A stretch of 37,559 nt of DNA, from contig CAKZKA010000096.1 in NCBI GenBank assembly GCA_937120965.1, positions 1-37,559 on the forward strand, in the 5' to 3' direction. The notes beneath the pieces were generated by a model. That model had not been told where the DNA came from. It was given only the letters and a program-made list of their open reading frames with translations, and did not search any database. Position 1 is the first letter of the stretch. Every line of letters begins with the position of its first letter. Made by a program: the position numbers and the translations under genes. Positions 6,980-16,386 of the stretch are shown here, in pieces. Source of the stretch: an uncultured Chloroflexota bacterium. GTDB taxonomy: Bacteria; Chloroflexota; Chloroflexia; Chloroflexales; Chloroflexaceae.

Positions 6980-8293
6980 ATGAGTACTCGCTCGCCTGGT
7001 CGTGTTCACCCGATCATCCTGGCCTTACTGGCCGCGCTCGTTGCCCTGTCGCTGCTGCCCTCGGCGGCGCAGGCTGGCCGCGCCTCTGATGCGCCCGCCC
7101 GACTGCGGGCGATCCACGCGGTGCCCGATTTTGGAGCGGTGGATATCTACGTTAACGGCAACAAGGCTCTGAGTGACGTTACGTTCTTCACGGTCAGCCC
7201 GTACCTGGAAGTGCCCGCGGGTCGCTACAAGGTACAGGTCATCCCTGCCGGCGAGAGCCTCTCCAACCCCAGCCTGTTCGTGATCAACCGCAGCTATAAT
7301 CTCAAGCCTGGCCGCGACTACACGCTGGTGGCACGGGGGAGCGTCGCTTCGGGGCGAGTGGGGCCGACCCTGCTCCGCGACGACAACCGCGAACCGGCAG
7401 TTGGCTCGGCGCGCCTGCGCGCGGCTCACTTCTCGCCCGATGCGCCCGCGGTGGACATCTTCATCAATGGCGAGAAAGCGATTGAGCACCTGAGCTTCCG
7501 CCGGGTCACCGGCTACCTGGAGGTGCCCGCCGGCACCTACGAGGTGGGCATCGCCCCTACGGGCGGCGACCCGATCTTCACCACCAGTCTGACGGTGGAG
7601 GCCGGCAAGGTCTACACCGCCTGGGCCAGTGGCCTGCTTGGTGGCGCGGGCGCGCAGGCGTTTGATGTTCGACCCTCCATTGATGCTGAGTTTGAGCCGG
7701 CGCGTATCCGCGCTGTCCATGCCGTGCCCGACATCGCCGGTTCGCCGGTGGACGTGTATGTGAACGATGTCAAGGTCGTCACCTTCGACTTCTTCTCGGT
7801 GACTGACTATATTGCCGTCCCGGGAGGCACATACAAGATCTGCGTCGTGCCCGCGGGCGGCGATCCGAAGACTCAGGCAGTGATTGCGGCGACCGTGCGG
7901 GTAACGGGCGGCAAGGATTACAGCGTCATCGCCCGCGGCACCGGCGGCGACTTCGGCGCGACCGTGCTTGAAGATGACAACACGCTGCCGGCCAGCGGCA
8001 ATGTGCGCCTGCGCGCGGCTCACTTCTCGCCGGATGCCCCTGCGGTGGACATCTTTGTCAATGGCGCGCGGGCGATCACCAACCTGAGCTTCAAGCAGGC
8101 CACCGGCTACCTCGAGGTGCCCGCCGGCACCTATACGGTCGGCATCGCCCCTACGGGCGGCAGTCCGATCTTCACCACCAGCCTGTCGGTGGAGGCCGGC
8201 AAGGTCTACACCGCCTGGGCCAACGGCCTGCTCGGCGGTGCCGGGTCGCAGGCCTTTACGGTCACCCCGTCGGTAGATGCGATGGTTGAGTAA
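6980..8293 (+). CDS. Exported protein with four DUF4397 repeats
   Basis: A 437-aa secreted protein. Seen: a signal peptide ending near 'PSAAQA', then four tandem DUF4397 (beta-sandwich) repeats of about 100 aa, recognisable by 'R.IHAVPD' or 'RAAHFSPDAPAVDI', '.GYLEVPAGTY' and 'VEAGK.YT'. Repeats 2 and 4 are nearly identical, and repeats 1 and 3 form a second type, so the gene has an A-B-A-B layout and probably arose by duplication of a two-repeat unit. The ATG at 6980 is preferred because GGAGG lies 8 nt upstream; earlier ATGs would put a long non-signal stretch first. The family is common on bacterial surfaces but has no established function. Confidence 0.85.
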   Translation: MSTRSPGRVHPIILALLAALVALSLLPSAAQAGRASDAPARLRAIHAVPDFGAVDIYVNGNKALSDVTFFTVSPYLEVPAGRYKVQVIPAGESLSNPSLFVINRSYNLKPGRDYTLVARGSVASGRVGPTLLRDDNREPAVGSARLRAAHFSPDAPAVDIFINGEKAIEHLSFRRVTGYLEVPAGTYEVGIAPTGGDPIFTTSLTVEAGKVYTAWASGLLGGAGAQAFDVRPSIDAEFEPARIRAVHAVPDIAGSPVDVYVNDVKVVTFDFFSVTDYIAVPGGTYKICVVPAGGDPKTQAVIAATVRVTGGKDYSVIARGTGGDFGATVLEDDNTLPASGNVRLRAAHFSPDAPAVDIFVNGARAITNLSFKQATGYLEVPAGTYTVGIAPTGGSPIFTTSLSVEAGKVYTAWANGLLGGAGSQAFTVTPSVDAMVE

Positions 8294-8312
8294 CCGCACC
8301 ATCGGCAAATAT

Positions 8313-8338
8313 GCGCGGAGGGGTTGACCCCTCCGCGC
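8313..8338. terminator. Strong stem-loop after the DUF4397 gene
   Basis: An 11-bp perfect stem (GCGCGGAGGGG / CCCCTCCGCGC) with a TTGA loop, 20 bases after the stop codon. It lacks a following T tract on the plus strand, so termination may be weak or the hairpin may only stabilise the message. It lies between two convergent genes. Confidence 0.5.
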
Positions 8339-8434
8339 AGTGACCCGTTGGCGCAAACAAGTCCCGGATTATAGTTTTGCACCTGGACTTATCCGCGGAC
8401 CAATCGCGCCGACAATATCCTTCCTCTTCGCAAG

Positions 8435-10621
8435 CTACAACGTAACCACCCCGACGTAGATCAGGTTCTCACTCTGGTTGGCGATGAACAGCTCGTTGGT
8501 CGCAGGGTTGAAGGCCAGTCCCTCGACCCGTTCCGCGCCGCCTCCTGGCGCGGTGATGGTGCCGCGCACCACCAGCGTTACCGGATTAATCACCGTGATC
8601 ACCCCTGTCGAGGAGTTCCCGCAGAAGAGGAAGCCCCGTCCGAAGGCCAGGCCGCGGCACTGGCCGCCCGGAGCCGGGAACGAGCGCAGGACGGCGCCCG
8701 TCGCCGGGTTCAGCACGTGGATGCGATTGATCGTCGAGTAGTAGAGGTGCCTACCGTCGAAGGCCAGACCCTCGCCACGTCCAGCGGGGGCGGGAATGGA
8801 AGCGACCTGAGCGCCAGTCAGGGGGTTGATGCTGTTGATACTGCCAGCCCCAACGGTGACATTCGCCACGCGGATGTTGACGCCGTCCCACTCCATACTG
8901 CCCACGGTGTCGTTGTCCACCGGATCAATCGCTCCCAGCACCGCACCCGTGGAGGGGTTCAGAAAGTAGATGTTCTCCGAGAAGGGCTGCTGGGTCAGGA
9001 AGAGCAGCGCCGGACGAAGCGCGCCGGCGACACGCAGGCGCCGGGCGTAGGCCAGAGCGCTGCTCGAGCCGTTGTTCGGCTGGGGAAACCTGAAACGGCG
9101 CACGAGCTGGAAGCCGATCGGCGGCAGGGGCGTGGCCGAAAGCGCCTTGAAGGCGTTGATGCGGCCCTTGCCCAGCTTGCCGACAAAACCGGGGTTTTTG
9201 GCGTCGATGTTGTCGCATGTGCTTTCAATGATTGCTCGCACCTGCGCACTGGTTAGCGTAGGATTGCGCGACCAGATCAGCGCCGCCAGCCCCGCGACGT
9301 GGGGCGAGGCCATCGAGGTGCCACTCAGGTAGGCGTAGGTGTCATCGGGGTAGGTCGAGTAGATATTCACGCCTGGCGCCGACACATCCACCTTCGTGCC
9401 GTAGTTGGAGAATGAGGCCTTCACGTCCCGGTTGTCGGTTGCGGCAACCGCGATCACTTCAGGGTACACCGCTGGATACTGGGGGGTCGTGTCAATGTCT
9501 ACATTGCTGTTACCTGCCGCAAAGCAGACCACCACCGACCTGCTCACGGCGTTCTGAATGGCGCTATGCACGCCAGCGTGGTCGCCGTTCATCCGCCAAC
9601 TGCAGTTGATAACGTAGCGGCGGGAAGGGTTGGCGACGGCATGGCTGGCTACGAAGTTGATCGCATCGGCACGGTTCTGATTCATGCCCGCGGTCAGGTT
9701 GACGCGCAGGGGCATAATCCGGCAGTTGGGGGCCACGCCGATCACGCCGCTGGTGTTATCAACGCCGGCGACGGTGCCGGCCACGTGGGTACCGTGGCCA
9801 TTCGTGTCGTCGGGTGAGGGGTCTGGCCCGTCGGCGAAGTCCCAATCCTCAGAGCCGCGCGGCAGGAAGTTCGCTACCAGGTCGGGGTGATTCAGGTCGG
9901 CCCCGGTATCGATCACCGCCACGATCACGTTGGGGTTGCCGCGGGTGATGTCCCAGGCCTGGGGTGCGTCAATGTCAGCGTCGGGAGTGCCGGCGACGCC
10001 CTCGACGCTCTGTCCAGTGTTGTGCAGGCCCCAGAGTCGGGAAAAATCAGGATCGTCGGGCAGGTACAGGTCGTCGTTAAAGCCGGCCTCGCTCGGCTCG
10101 GCAAAGGCCACTTCGGGCAGGTCCGAGAAAACGCGCAAGGTCTCGAAGAGGCCCTTGCCCTCGGGCACGGCCAGCGTGTAGTAGCCCGGCGTGCGCTGCT
10201 CAGCGATGATGCGGCTGCCCTGTGCGACGATGATACGCTCGGCTTCTTCCTTGCTCACCCCCTCGCGGAACTGCACGGTAAACTCGTCGGGAAGAAAGTA
10301 GCGCGTCAATCCCTCGTCGTCGATCATCACCGGGAGCGTATTGGCGATGGCCGGCTGGGACTCCAGGCTGGCGCTGGCGGCAGCGAGGTCCTGCCCCGCC
10401 GGCACACGGAAGACTGCAAAGCCACGCTCCAGGTTAATCCCTTCACTGACAGACATGCCCGCCGCTTCCATCACGCTGGCGACGACGTCGCCTTCCGCCA
10501 CTGGCTCGAACGTGGCCATAAGCTCATCGGCCTTGGGCGCGAAGCGAATTTGCTTCTGCGTAAACTTGTTCGTGTAGACAAATTCGCTCTCGGCCTTTAC
10601 CTTCGGACGTGATCCGTTCAT
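8435..10621 (-). CDS. Subtilisin-like serine protease (S8) with C-terminal propeller-like domain
   Basis: A 728-aa serine endopeptidase. Seen: an N-terminal region with two prodomain-like segments (about 30-180), the S8 catalytic domain with Asp238 (VIDTG), His276 (GHGTHVAG), the oxyanion Asn371 (AAGN) and Ser436 (GTSMASPH), and a C-terminal part from about residue 510 with repeated 'INP.TG..' blades like those of NHL/SMP-30-type beta-propellers. No standard signal peptide is evident at the N-terminus, unusual for a protease of this build; the beginning is hydrophilic. The start ATG at 10621 follows an AGGAGG-like site. It converges on the DUF4397 gene; S8 and DUF4397 sequences are also fused in the broken gene nearby. 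Confidence 0.92.
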   Translation of the reverse strand: MNGSRPKVKAESEFVYTNKFTQKQIRFAPKADELMATFEPVAEGDVVASVMEAAGMSVSEGINLERGFAVFRVPAGQDLAAASASLESQPAIANTLPVMIDDEGLTRYFLPDEFTVQFREGVSKEEAERIIVAQGSRIIAEQRTPGYYTLAVPEGKGLFETLRVFSDLPEVAFAEPSEAGFNDDLYLPDDPDFSRLWGLHNTGQSVEGVAGTPDADIDAPQAWDITRGNPNVIVAVIDTGADLNHPDLVANFLPRGSEDWDFADGPDPSPDDTNGHGTHVAGTVAGVDNTSGVIGVAPNCRIMPLRVNLTAGMNQNRADAINFVASHAVANPSRRYVINCSWRMNGDHAGVHSAIQNAVSRSVVVCFAAGNSNVDIDTTPQYPAVYPEVIAVAATDNRDVKASFSNYGTKVDVSAPGVNIYSTYPDDTYAYLSGTSMASPHVAGLAALIWSRNPTLTSAQVRAIIESTCDNIDAKNPGFVGKLGKGRINAFKALSATPLPPIGFQLVRRFRFPQPNNGSSSALAYARRLRVAGALRPALLFLTQQPFSENIYFLNPSTGAVLGAIDPVDNDTVGSMEWDGVNIRVANVTVGAGSINSINPLTGAQVASIPAPAGRGEGLAFDGRHLYYSTINRIHVLNPATGAVLRSFPAPGGQCRGLAFGRGFLFCGNSSTGVITVINPVTLVVRGTITAPGGGAERVEGLAFNPATNELFIANQSENLIYVGVVTL

Positions 10622-11150
10622 CAGACGCCTCCTGTTCGGTACAGTGCCTTATCAGCCTGGTCATCAGCAACGCCACCGGTGGGCTTAATGCAGAGCCGCA
10701 AAGCGGGGTTGACATCTTTCATCTGGTCAGAGATGTGCGGCAGATGGGGCGCAAGCTTCAACCAGCGCTGGCTGGTTCAACCTGGAGCTCAGCCACGAGG
10801 GGGCGAAGACCTACGGTCTCCAACCGGATCAGTCTGATCTCAACCGTATACCTTTGAGGGCTGCTAATTGCTGGTATGAGGTAGAACGTTACCCGGTGGA
10901 ATATTGGAAGAGGTCTCTGGTTAACCAAAGGTTGAGCTGGTAGCTCTGCACCTGTTGTGATGCGTACCGCGTAACCGGATCGTTTCCTCTCTACAGTCTG
11001 CTCGGGGCGTAGAGTGGCGCTACGGAGTCTTGCCATGTCGGACCGCGCCCATCTCCGCTACGGGCAGTGCGATGCGGTGATCGCCACAACGGCCGATGTG
11101 CTCGCCGCAAACGCGGGGTGATCCACGCCTGGTCTGCGCGGTGCTGCGGA
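10622..11150. other. Gap of about 530 bases without a recognised gene
   Basis: Open frames exist on both strands but none resembles a known family, and several overlap each other. A 28-codon frame at 11036-11122 (plus) reads SDRAHLRYGQCDAVIATT and similar, which looks like a piece of a real protein and may be a gene fossil, but I cannot name it. Confidence 0.4.
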
Positions 11151-12251
11151 TTAGAGGCACCCCAGCAGCGCGTCCAGGGTCTCGCGGGCGCAGCGCTCCC
11201 AGGTGAAATTGGCGGCGCGCTCCCACCCCCGGGCGCGGAGGCTGGCGCGGAGCGGCGCATCGGCTGCCAGGCGCTTGAGGGCAGCGGCGATGGCATCGGT
11301 GTCGCAGGGGTCCACCAGCAGCGCGGCGTCGCCGGCCACTTCGGGCAGGGCCGAGGTGGTGGAGGTCAGCACCGGGGCGCCGCAGGCCATGGCTTCGAGC
11401 ACGGGCATCCCGAAACCCTCGTGGAGCGAGGGGAAGACAAAGGCCAGCGCCCCGCTCAACAGCGCCGGCAGATCGGCATCGGGCACGTAGCCGGGAAAGC
11501 GCACCCGGTTAGTAAGGCCGAGTTCGGCGACACGACGCACAATCGGCTCGCTGAGCCAGCCACGCCGCCCGGCGATGACCAGCAGGGCATCGTCGGCCCC
11601 GGCGCGCGCAAAGGCTTCGATCAGCCGTGTCAGGTTCTTGCGCGGTTGAATGGTGCCGATGTAGAGGAAGTACGGCGCCTCGAGCGCGTAGCGGGCGCGG
11701 ATGGCGGCGATCTGCCCGGGATCGTCGGGTGGACGAAAGAGGTTGCTGCGACCAAGGTGCACCACCACGATACGCGCGGGATCGGCCCCGTAGTGGCGCA
11801 CCAGGTCGTTTTTTGTGGCCTGCGAGATGGCGATGACGCGGTGGGCCGCGCGCAGGCACCAGCGGGTGCTCAGGTCAAGCTCCAGGCGACGACGGGCAGT
11901 GTGGGCCTCAGGGAAGGCCAGGTAGCCCAGGTCGTGGATGGTGACGACACTGCGGGGGTGCAGCAGGGGAATAACGTGGGCCGGCACAAAGAGCAGGTCG
12001 GGCCGGTCGCGCATCAGGGCTGGCCCGAGGCGGGCGTGGGTCCACAGCCGGGGCAGGCGGATACTGCGGAGGCTGAAGTTCGGGCCGACGGGTGGCAAAG
12101 ATGGGGGCAACCCGTTAGTATAGAGAGTGTAGGTGTTCCAGCGATCAATGCGAGCCAGGGCGGCCAGCAGTTCGAAGGTGTAGCGTTCGGTGCCGGTGCG
12201 TTCGGCAACGCTGATCCGGCTGGCGTCAATGGCGATGCGTCGGGGCTGCAT
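11151..12251 (-). CDS. GT4-family glycosyltransferase
   Basis: A 366-aa GT-B-fold glycosyltransferase of family GT4, retaining, probably using a nucleotide sugar to build a surface glycan or glycolipid. Seen: an N-terminal domain with 'AERTGTERYTFELLAAL', the linker 'YIGTIQPRKNL', and the C-terminal donor site with EGFGMPVLEAMACGAPVL (the E-x7-E motif). The ATG at 12251 begins the family-like sequence; the frame remains open upstream only because it enters a repeat cluster. It is divergent from the GT28 gene at 12779, with about 500 bases of repeats between them. Acceptor unknown. Confidence 0.88.
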   Translation of the reverse strand: MQPRRIAIDASRISVAERTGTERYTFELLAALARIDRWNTYTLYTNGLPPSLPPVGPNFSLRSIRLPRLWTHARLGPALMRDRPDLLFVPAHVIPLLHPRSVVTIHDLGYLAFPEAHTARRRLELDLSTRWCLRAAHRVIAISQATKNDLVRHYGADPARIVVVHLGRSNLFRPPDDPGQIAAIRARYALEAPYFLYIGTIQPRKNLTRLIEAFARAGADDALLVIAGRRGWLSEPIVRRVAELGLTNRVRFPGYVPDADLPALLSGALAFVFPSLHEGFGMPVLEAMACGAPVLTSTTSALPEVAGDAALLVDPCDTDAIAAALKRLAADAPLRASLRARGWERAANFTWERCARETLDALLGCL

Positions 12252-12289
12252 AGCGCCTATTGTATCAGACGCCTGTGCGGCTGCGCCGC

Positions 12290-12775
12290 ACAACTCAGGA
12301 GGATGGGGAAACCCGGTTTCCCCATTCCCCAACCGCTGGTTGGAGCGGCTGGCGCCCCAGCCGGCAGGGGTGTGGGGAAGCCCGGTTGCCCCATCTCCTA
12401 ACCGCTGCTGGGAGCGGCTGGCGCTCCACACAGGCAGGGGGATGGGGAAACCCGGTTTCCCCGTATTTTCACCTCGGTCATCCATGCGGCTGTGCCGCAC
12501 AACGCTGGAATGAAAATAATTATTCTTGGGAGGGCGTAGCCCTCCCAAACCCTCCCCGCGGGCGGGTTGTTTCCTGGGAGGGCGCAGCCCTCCCAAACCC
12601 TCCCGGTGGGTAGGGCTTGCTGCCCCCCACAGGCAGGGGCATGGGGAAACCCGGTTTCCCCATGTCCCAGCCGCTGCTGGGAGCGGCTGGCGCTCCCACA
12701 GGCAGGGGCACGGTTCGACAAGCTCACCACAGGTGGGGAAACCCGGTTTCCCCGTATGTTCACCTCAGAAAGGGG
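12290..12775. repeat. Dense palindromic repeat cluster between two glycosyltransferase genes
   Basis: At least five GGGGAAACCCGGTTTCCCC-type palindromes (12305, 12374, 12444, 12643, 12735) alternate with a 'GCCGCTGCTGGGAGCGGCTGG' type hairpin, GGGAGGGCGCAGCCCTCCC hairpins (about 12530-12605) and a module with 'GTTCGACAAGCTCACCACAGG'-like sequence. The cluster occupies the whole divergent promoter region. No promoter could be distinguished within it. Confidence 0.8.
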
Positions 12776-12778
12776 CCT

Positions 12779-13951
12779 ATGCTGCGAGTCTTGATCCTCT
12801 ACGCGTCTCTGGGCGCCGGGCATGGCAGCGCGGCCAACGCGCTAGCCGCCGCGCTCAGCCGCCTGGGCGCCGAGCCGAGGGTGGAAGATGTGCTGGACTA
12901 CGCCAGCAGCGTGGTGCGCGCCACGATCACGCGCGCGCATCTCGAGATGGAGTTGAGCGAGCGGGGTCAGCAGTTCTACCGGGTTATCTACGAACGCAGC
13001 AATGAGAGTGATATCGCCGCGGCCTTCCGTCAGAACCGCCTGCTGGGGCTGCTGACCCGGCCGTTCCTCACGCGCCTGGATCGACTGTTTGCCGAGGCGC
13101 AGCCCGATGCAGTGGTTTCGATCCACCCCATCGCCGGGTACATCCTGGCCCTGCGCCGACAGCAGGGCCTGCTGGACGTGCCACTGTACGTGGTGATCAC
13201 CGACTTTCTGGCCCACAGTAGCTGGCTGGTGCCCGGCGTGCAGCGCTATTTCCTGGCCAGCATCTTTACCCGCTGGACCCTGGAGCGGCGCGGTCTCGCG
13301 CCGGAGTTGTTGGAGGTCACGGGCATTCCGATCAACCTCGAAGTTGCCGAGCCAAAGCAGCGCGCCGAGGTGCGCGCCCGGCGCGGTCTGCCGGTTGACC
13401 GGCCAGTGATTACCCTGTTCGGGGGTGGGATCGAAGCCCGGCGGGTGCGCCTGGTAGTCGAGGAGCTGCTGACGAGCGAAATGCCGGGCACGCTGGTGAC
13501 GGTAGCGGGGCGCAATACGGAGCTGAACCAGGCGCTGAGCGATTTTGGCGATGGGCCAGCTATGCGCCTCAGGCGCCTGGGGCGCATTGACTATGTGGAC
13601 GACTTGCTTGTGGCCAGTGATGTGGTGATCACCAAAGCGGGCGGGCTGATCGTCAGCGAAGCGCTGGCGCGCCGCGCACCGCTGGTCATTGTTGATCCCC
13701 TGCTCGGCCACGAGGAATGGAACGCCGACTTTGTGGCCGGTGTGGGCGCAGGTGTGCAACTGCGTATGCCGGAGATGGCCGCGCGGGCCACCCTGGTACT
13801 CCTGCAACAGCCCGAGCGCCTGGCCGCAATGCGCCAGCAGGCCGCCCTGGTCGGCTTCCCGGAAGCCGCGCTGACGATTGCGCGGAGGATTATTGGAGAG
13901 CCTGGAATGGCTCCGAAATGCGACGACTTTCACAACATTGACGTCTCGTAG
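12779..13951 (+). CDS. GT28 glycosyltransferase, MGDG-synthase / processive diacylglycerol glucosyltransferase type
   Basis: A 390-aa peripheral membrane enzyme expected to transfer a hexose from UDP-sugar to diacylglycerol. Seen: the N-terminal 'SLGAGHGSAANAL' motif of MGDG synthases, 'DVPLYVVITDF' and 'TGIPIN' segments, and the C-terminal nucleotide-sugar region with 'TKAGGLIVSEAL' and 'EEWNADF'. Glycolipids such as MGDG are known in phototrophic Chloroflexia, so a role in membrane lipid synthesis is likely. The ATG at 12779 is chosen because the frame upstream is repeat-derived; AAAGGGG lies close before it. The last dozen residues diverge from the family pattern and run to the next repeat. 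Confidence 0.87.
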   Translation: MLRVLILYASLGAGHGSAANALAAALSRLGAEPRVEDVLDYASSVVRATITRAHLEMELSERGQQFYRVIYERSNESDIAAAFRQNRLLGLLTRPFLTRLDRLFAEAQPDAVVSIHPIAGYILALRRQQGLLDVPLYVVITDFLAHSSWLVPGVQRYFLASIFTRWTLERRGLAPELLEVTGIPINLEVAEPKQRAEVRARRGLPVDRPVITLFGGGIEARRVRLVVEELLTSEMPGTLVTVAGRNTELNQALSDFGDGPAMRLRRLGRIDYVDDLLVASDVVITKAGGLIVSEALARRAPLVIVDPLLGHEEWNADFVAGVGAGVQLRMPEMAARATLVLLQQPERLAAMRQQAALVGFPEAALTIARRIIGEPGMAPKCDDFHNIDVS

Positions 13952-13984
13952 AGAGACAGGTACGATAAATAGTAACTCCGTGTC

Positions 13985-14225
13985 TGATGTAAACATATGG
14001 GGAAATCGGGTTTCCCCACCTGTGGTGAGCTTGTCGAACCGTGCCCCTGCCTGTGGGGGCGCCAGCCGCTCCCACCAGCGGTTGGGACATGGGGAAACTG
14101 GGTTTCCCCATCCCCTGCCTGTGGGGAGGATTTGGGGGTGGAGGCGCGGCGTCGCCGCGCCTCCACGCCCTCCCAGGAAACAACCCGTGTTCATCCTGGC
14201 GTTGTGCAGCGCAGCCGCATGGATG
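13985..14225. repeat. Composite palindromic repeat
   Basis: Two GGGGAAA palindromes (13999-14017, 14091-14109) bracket a module containing 'CCTGTGGTGAGCTTGTCGAA' and 'GGCGCCAGCCGCTCCCACCA'. The same module stands at 33768-33900 and, inverted, at 12620-12775. It is followed by a GGCGCGGCGTCGCCGCGCC hairpin and a GCAGCGCAGCCGCATGG edge shared with 1378-1400. Confidence 0.8.
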
Positions 14226-14243
14226 ACTGATAGGGTTAATGCT

Positions 14244-15539
14244 ATGGCAGCTCGTGCAAAGAAGCAGAGCAAGAAAGTGGCACAACGGCACAGAGAGCTG
14301 TTAGTGAGAATGAATGGCTCCGCGTCCTCAGAATATCAGGTTATCAGTCAGCAATCGCGTCTGGATATAGCCAGACAATTGCTGGCCCGGTTGGGTGAAA
14401 GGGCGCTGCCAGAAGCAATCTTGCAACTCGGCTGTGAAATGCTGGGCGCCGATTGCGGCGAGTTGTACCTCTTTGATAGGCAGCAAGGGATTGCACTCGT
14501 GGCGCGGCATTCCCACGACGAGGCTGGATGTGCCACAGAAGCGCTCGATGGTGTGCTTCTGACCCGGCATACGCTGCGCAGTTCTTTGCCCCAGATTGTT
14601 GATTGTGCTCACGACAGCGAGGCACGTTTGCACTATTGTCGCGGTGGTGATTGCCGCTTGACCTTGAGTGTGCCGTTGCAGTGGAAGAGCCAGAATATTG
14701 CCGTCGTGTAGCTTTCACACACCCACCGCGCCCTGGCTATCGAAGCTGATCGCCTGGGTGTTGTGTATGAGTACGCTGATCTGGCAGCGCTAGCGCTGGT
14801 GCAACATTGGCGACTCGGTCACCCGCCAGATCAGCAGCCGGGAGAGCCGGCGTGCTTAGAGAACCCCAATGAGTATGCAGTTGTGTCTGGTGTCTCAGCC
14901 GTACTGGCAGCCAGCGAGGCAGAGCGGGTCAGGATCGCCCGTGATCTGCACGACGGTGCGCGGCAGGCCCTGCTGGGCGCACAATTGCATCTCGAAGCCG
15001 CGCATACAGCGCTACTGCACGGAAATGTCCGGGCGTCGCAGGATCACCTCAGCCACAGTCGGACCGCACTTGATACGGTCGAACAGGAGCTCTCGCGGAT
15101 TGTTCATGATCTGCACCCACCACGATTGGGAGAAGCAGAGTTTCCGATCGTGCTGTCCGAGCTGGGTGAGCGCTGGGCGGCCGCGACGCAGGCCCGGGTG
15201 CATTACGCCTTTGATCCCGGTCTTCCACCACTGGAGGGGGCACAGGCTATTGCGCTGTACCGCATCGTCCAGGAGGCCCTGGCCAATTGTAGCCGCCATG
15301 CCTGCGCCTCACGCGTGGGGATCAGTCTGGTATGCGATGAACAGTATCTGACCCTGAGTGTGGATGATAATGGACGCGGTGGCGCAACTGTGCGAGGCGG
15401 TGGTGTCGGACTGTTAAGTATGGCCCAACGCGCTTATGCCATCGGCGCCGATTTTTGGATAGATTCGCCCCCTGGAAAAGGAACCCGCGTTGTGGTTAGA
15501 TTGCCGCTTGACCGGCGCCGCCTGCAGCTTCCTCAGTGA
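14244..15539 (+). pseudogene. GAF-domain histidine kinase (HisKA_3) interrupted by an in-frame TAG
   Basis: Two frame-matched halves make a NarX/DegS-like cytoplasmic sensor kinase of about 431 codons. The first half (14244-14711) is a GAF domain; the second has the HisKA_3 phosphoacceptor (RIARDLHDGARQ), an N box (EALANCSRHA), and ATP motifs DNGRGGA, GVGLLSMAQRA and GKGTRVVVRLPL. Between them a TAG at 14709-14711 cuts the GAF domain near its end; sequence on both sides reads on in the same frame without loss, and a CAG-to-TAG change would explain it. The second half could be translated separately from the GTG/ATG starts near 14760, giving a kinase without a sensor. The response regulator gene follows about 210 bases on. 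Confidence 0.8.
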
Positions 15540-15593
15540 CTGGTCCGCCAGGGCGAACTTCGCAGACGGTAGCCCCCGTGGATTATGGTTATA

Positions 15594-15690
15594 AAGAATT
15601 AAACCGAGTAGCCGCCCGTGCCGAGGGTATAAACGCCCTGGCCAGGGAAGGCCAGGCTCGCCTGCGCGGGCTATACCGGAGTAAATTCTT
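15594..15690. repeat. Imperfect inverted-repeat element between kinase and regulator genes
   Basis: A 97-bp unit with outer arms AAGAATT (15594) and AATTCTT (15690) and loosely matching inner arms (CCG, GTA, GCC, CCCG blocks), with a GGCCAGGGAAGGCC core. It resembles a short non-autonomous element, but no second copy was found in the window. Confidence 0.35.
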
Positions 15691-15750
15691 AAAGCCCACG
15701 AGCCGCCGGGCAAGCGATGGGTAGTGGAGTATGTGTTCACGGAGGCGCTC

Positions 15751-16386
15751 ATGATCCGTGTCTTCATTGCCGACGATCATCCCATTGTGCGCGAAGGCTT
15801 GCGTAGCCTGATCCGCTATCAGACAGATATGATGCTGGTGGGTGAGGCTGATGATGGCACCCAGGTGCTGCCCTTGCTTGCCACACTCGCCCCTGATGTC
15901 GTGCTCATCGATCTGCGTATGCCGCGCCTGGGCGGTCTCGAGGTCCTGCAGCGGATTCAGGAGCGATCACCTGCGCCAGCGTGTCTTGTGCTTTCGAGCT
16001 ACGATGAACCGGCCTATGTGATGGCTGCGATCGAGGCTGGGGCACGGGGATACCTGTTGAAGCACAGTGCCTATGCCACCATTCTGGATGCGATTCGCAC
16101 TGTAGCGCGTGGAGAGCATGTCGTCTCGCCGACCCTGGTGGGAATGTTGTTCACGGGTGTGGCCGAGTTGCGCCGGGAGCGAGTACGCCAGGCGGTGGGT
16201 GGTGATACCAGTGCCTTGCGGGTGCTCCAGGCGCTGGCCAATGGCGCAACTACGTCCGAGATCAGCTCAATGCTGCACGTCAGCGAGGTGACTGTCAAAC
16301 GGCGTATTCAGGAACTAACCGACCTCCTGGGGGTTCGCAACCGAACCCAACTGGTTGCTGAGGCCATGCGACGAGGGTGGATTTGA
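15751..16386 (+). CDS. NarL/FixJ-family response regulator
   Basis: A 211-aa DNA-binding regulator. Seen: a receiver domain with the acidic pair DDH at residues 8-10, the phosphoacceptor Asp in VLIDLRMPRLGG (about residue 55), the switch Ser in 'LSSYDE', and a conserved Lys in 'YLLKHS'. The C-terminal LuxR-type helix-turn-helix reads 'LANGATTSEISSMLHVSEVTVKRRIQEL'-like in order. ATG at 15751 has GGAGG six bases upstream; an earlier ATG at 15724 is less likely. Its cognate kinase is the interrupted upstream gene. The neighbouring arsenite-oxidase genes are possible targets, by position only. Confidence 0.9.
   Translation: MIRVFIADDHPIVREGLRSLIRYQTDMMLVGEADDGTQVLPLLATLAPDVVLIDLRMPRLGGLEVLQRIQERSPAPACLVLSSYDEPAYVMAAIEAGARGYLLKHSAYATILDAIRTVARGEHVVSPTLVGMLFTGVAELRRERVRQAVGGDTSALRVLQALANGATTSEISSMLHVSEVTVKRRIQELTDLLGVRNRTQLVAEAMRRGWI

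Noticed and set aside
10758-11036. 92-codon minus-strand frame as a gene
   Set aside because: No domain, no ribosome site and competing frames of similar length on the other strand.
12290-12775. Repeat cluster as a CRISPR array
   Set aside because: Spacing is irregular, the repeats are palindromic and of several types, there are no uniform spacers and no cas genes.
14709-14711. TAG in the kinase gene as a pyrrolysine or other recoded codon
   Set aside because: No recoding signal was seen, kinases of this type have no such residue, and a simple CAG-to-TAG change explains it.
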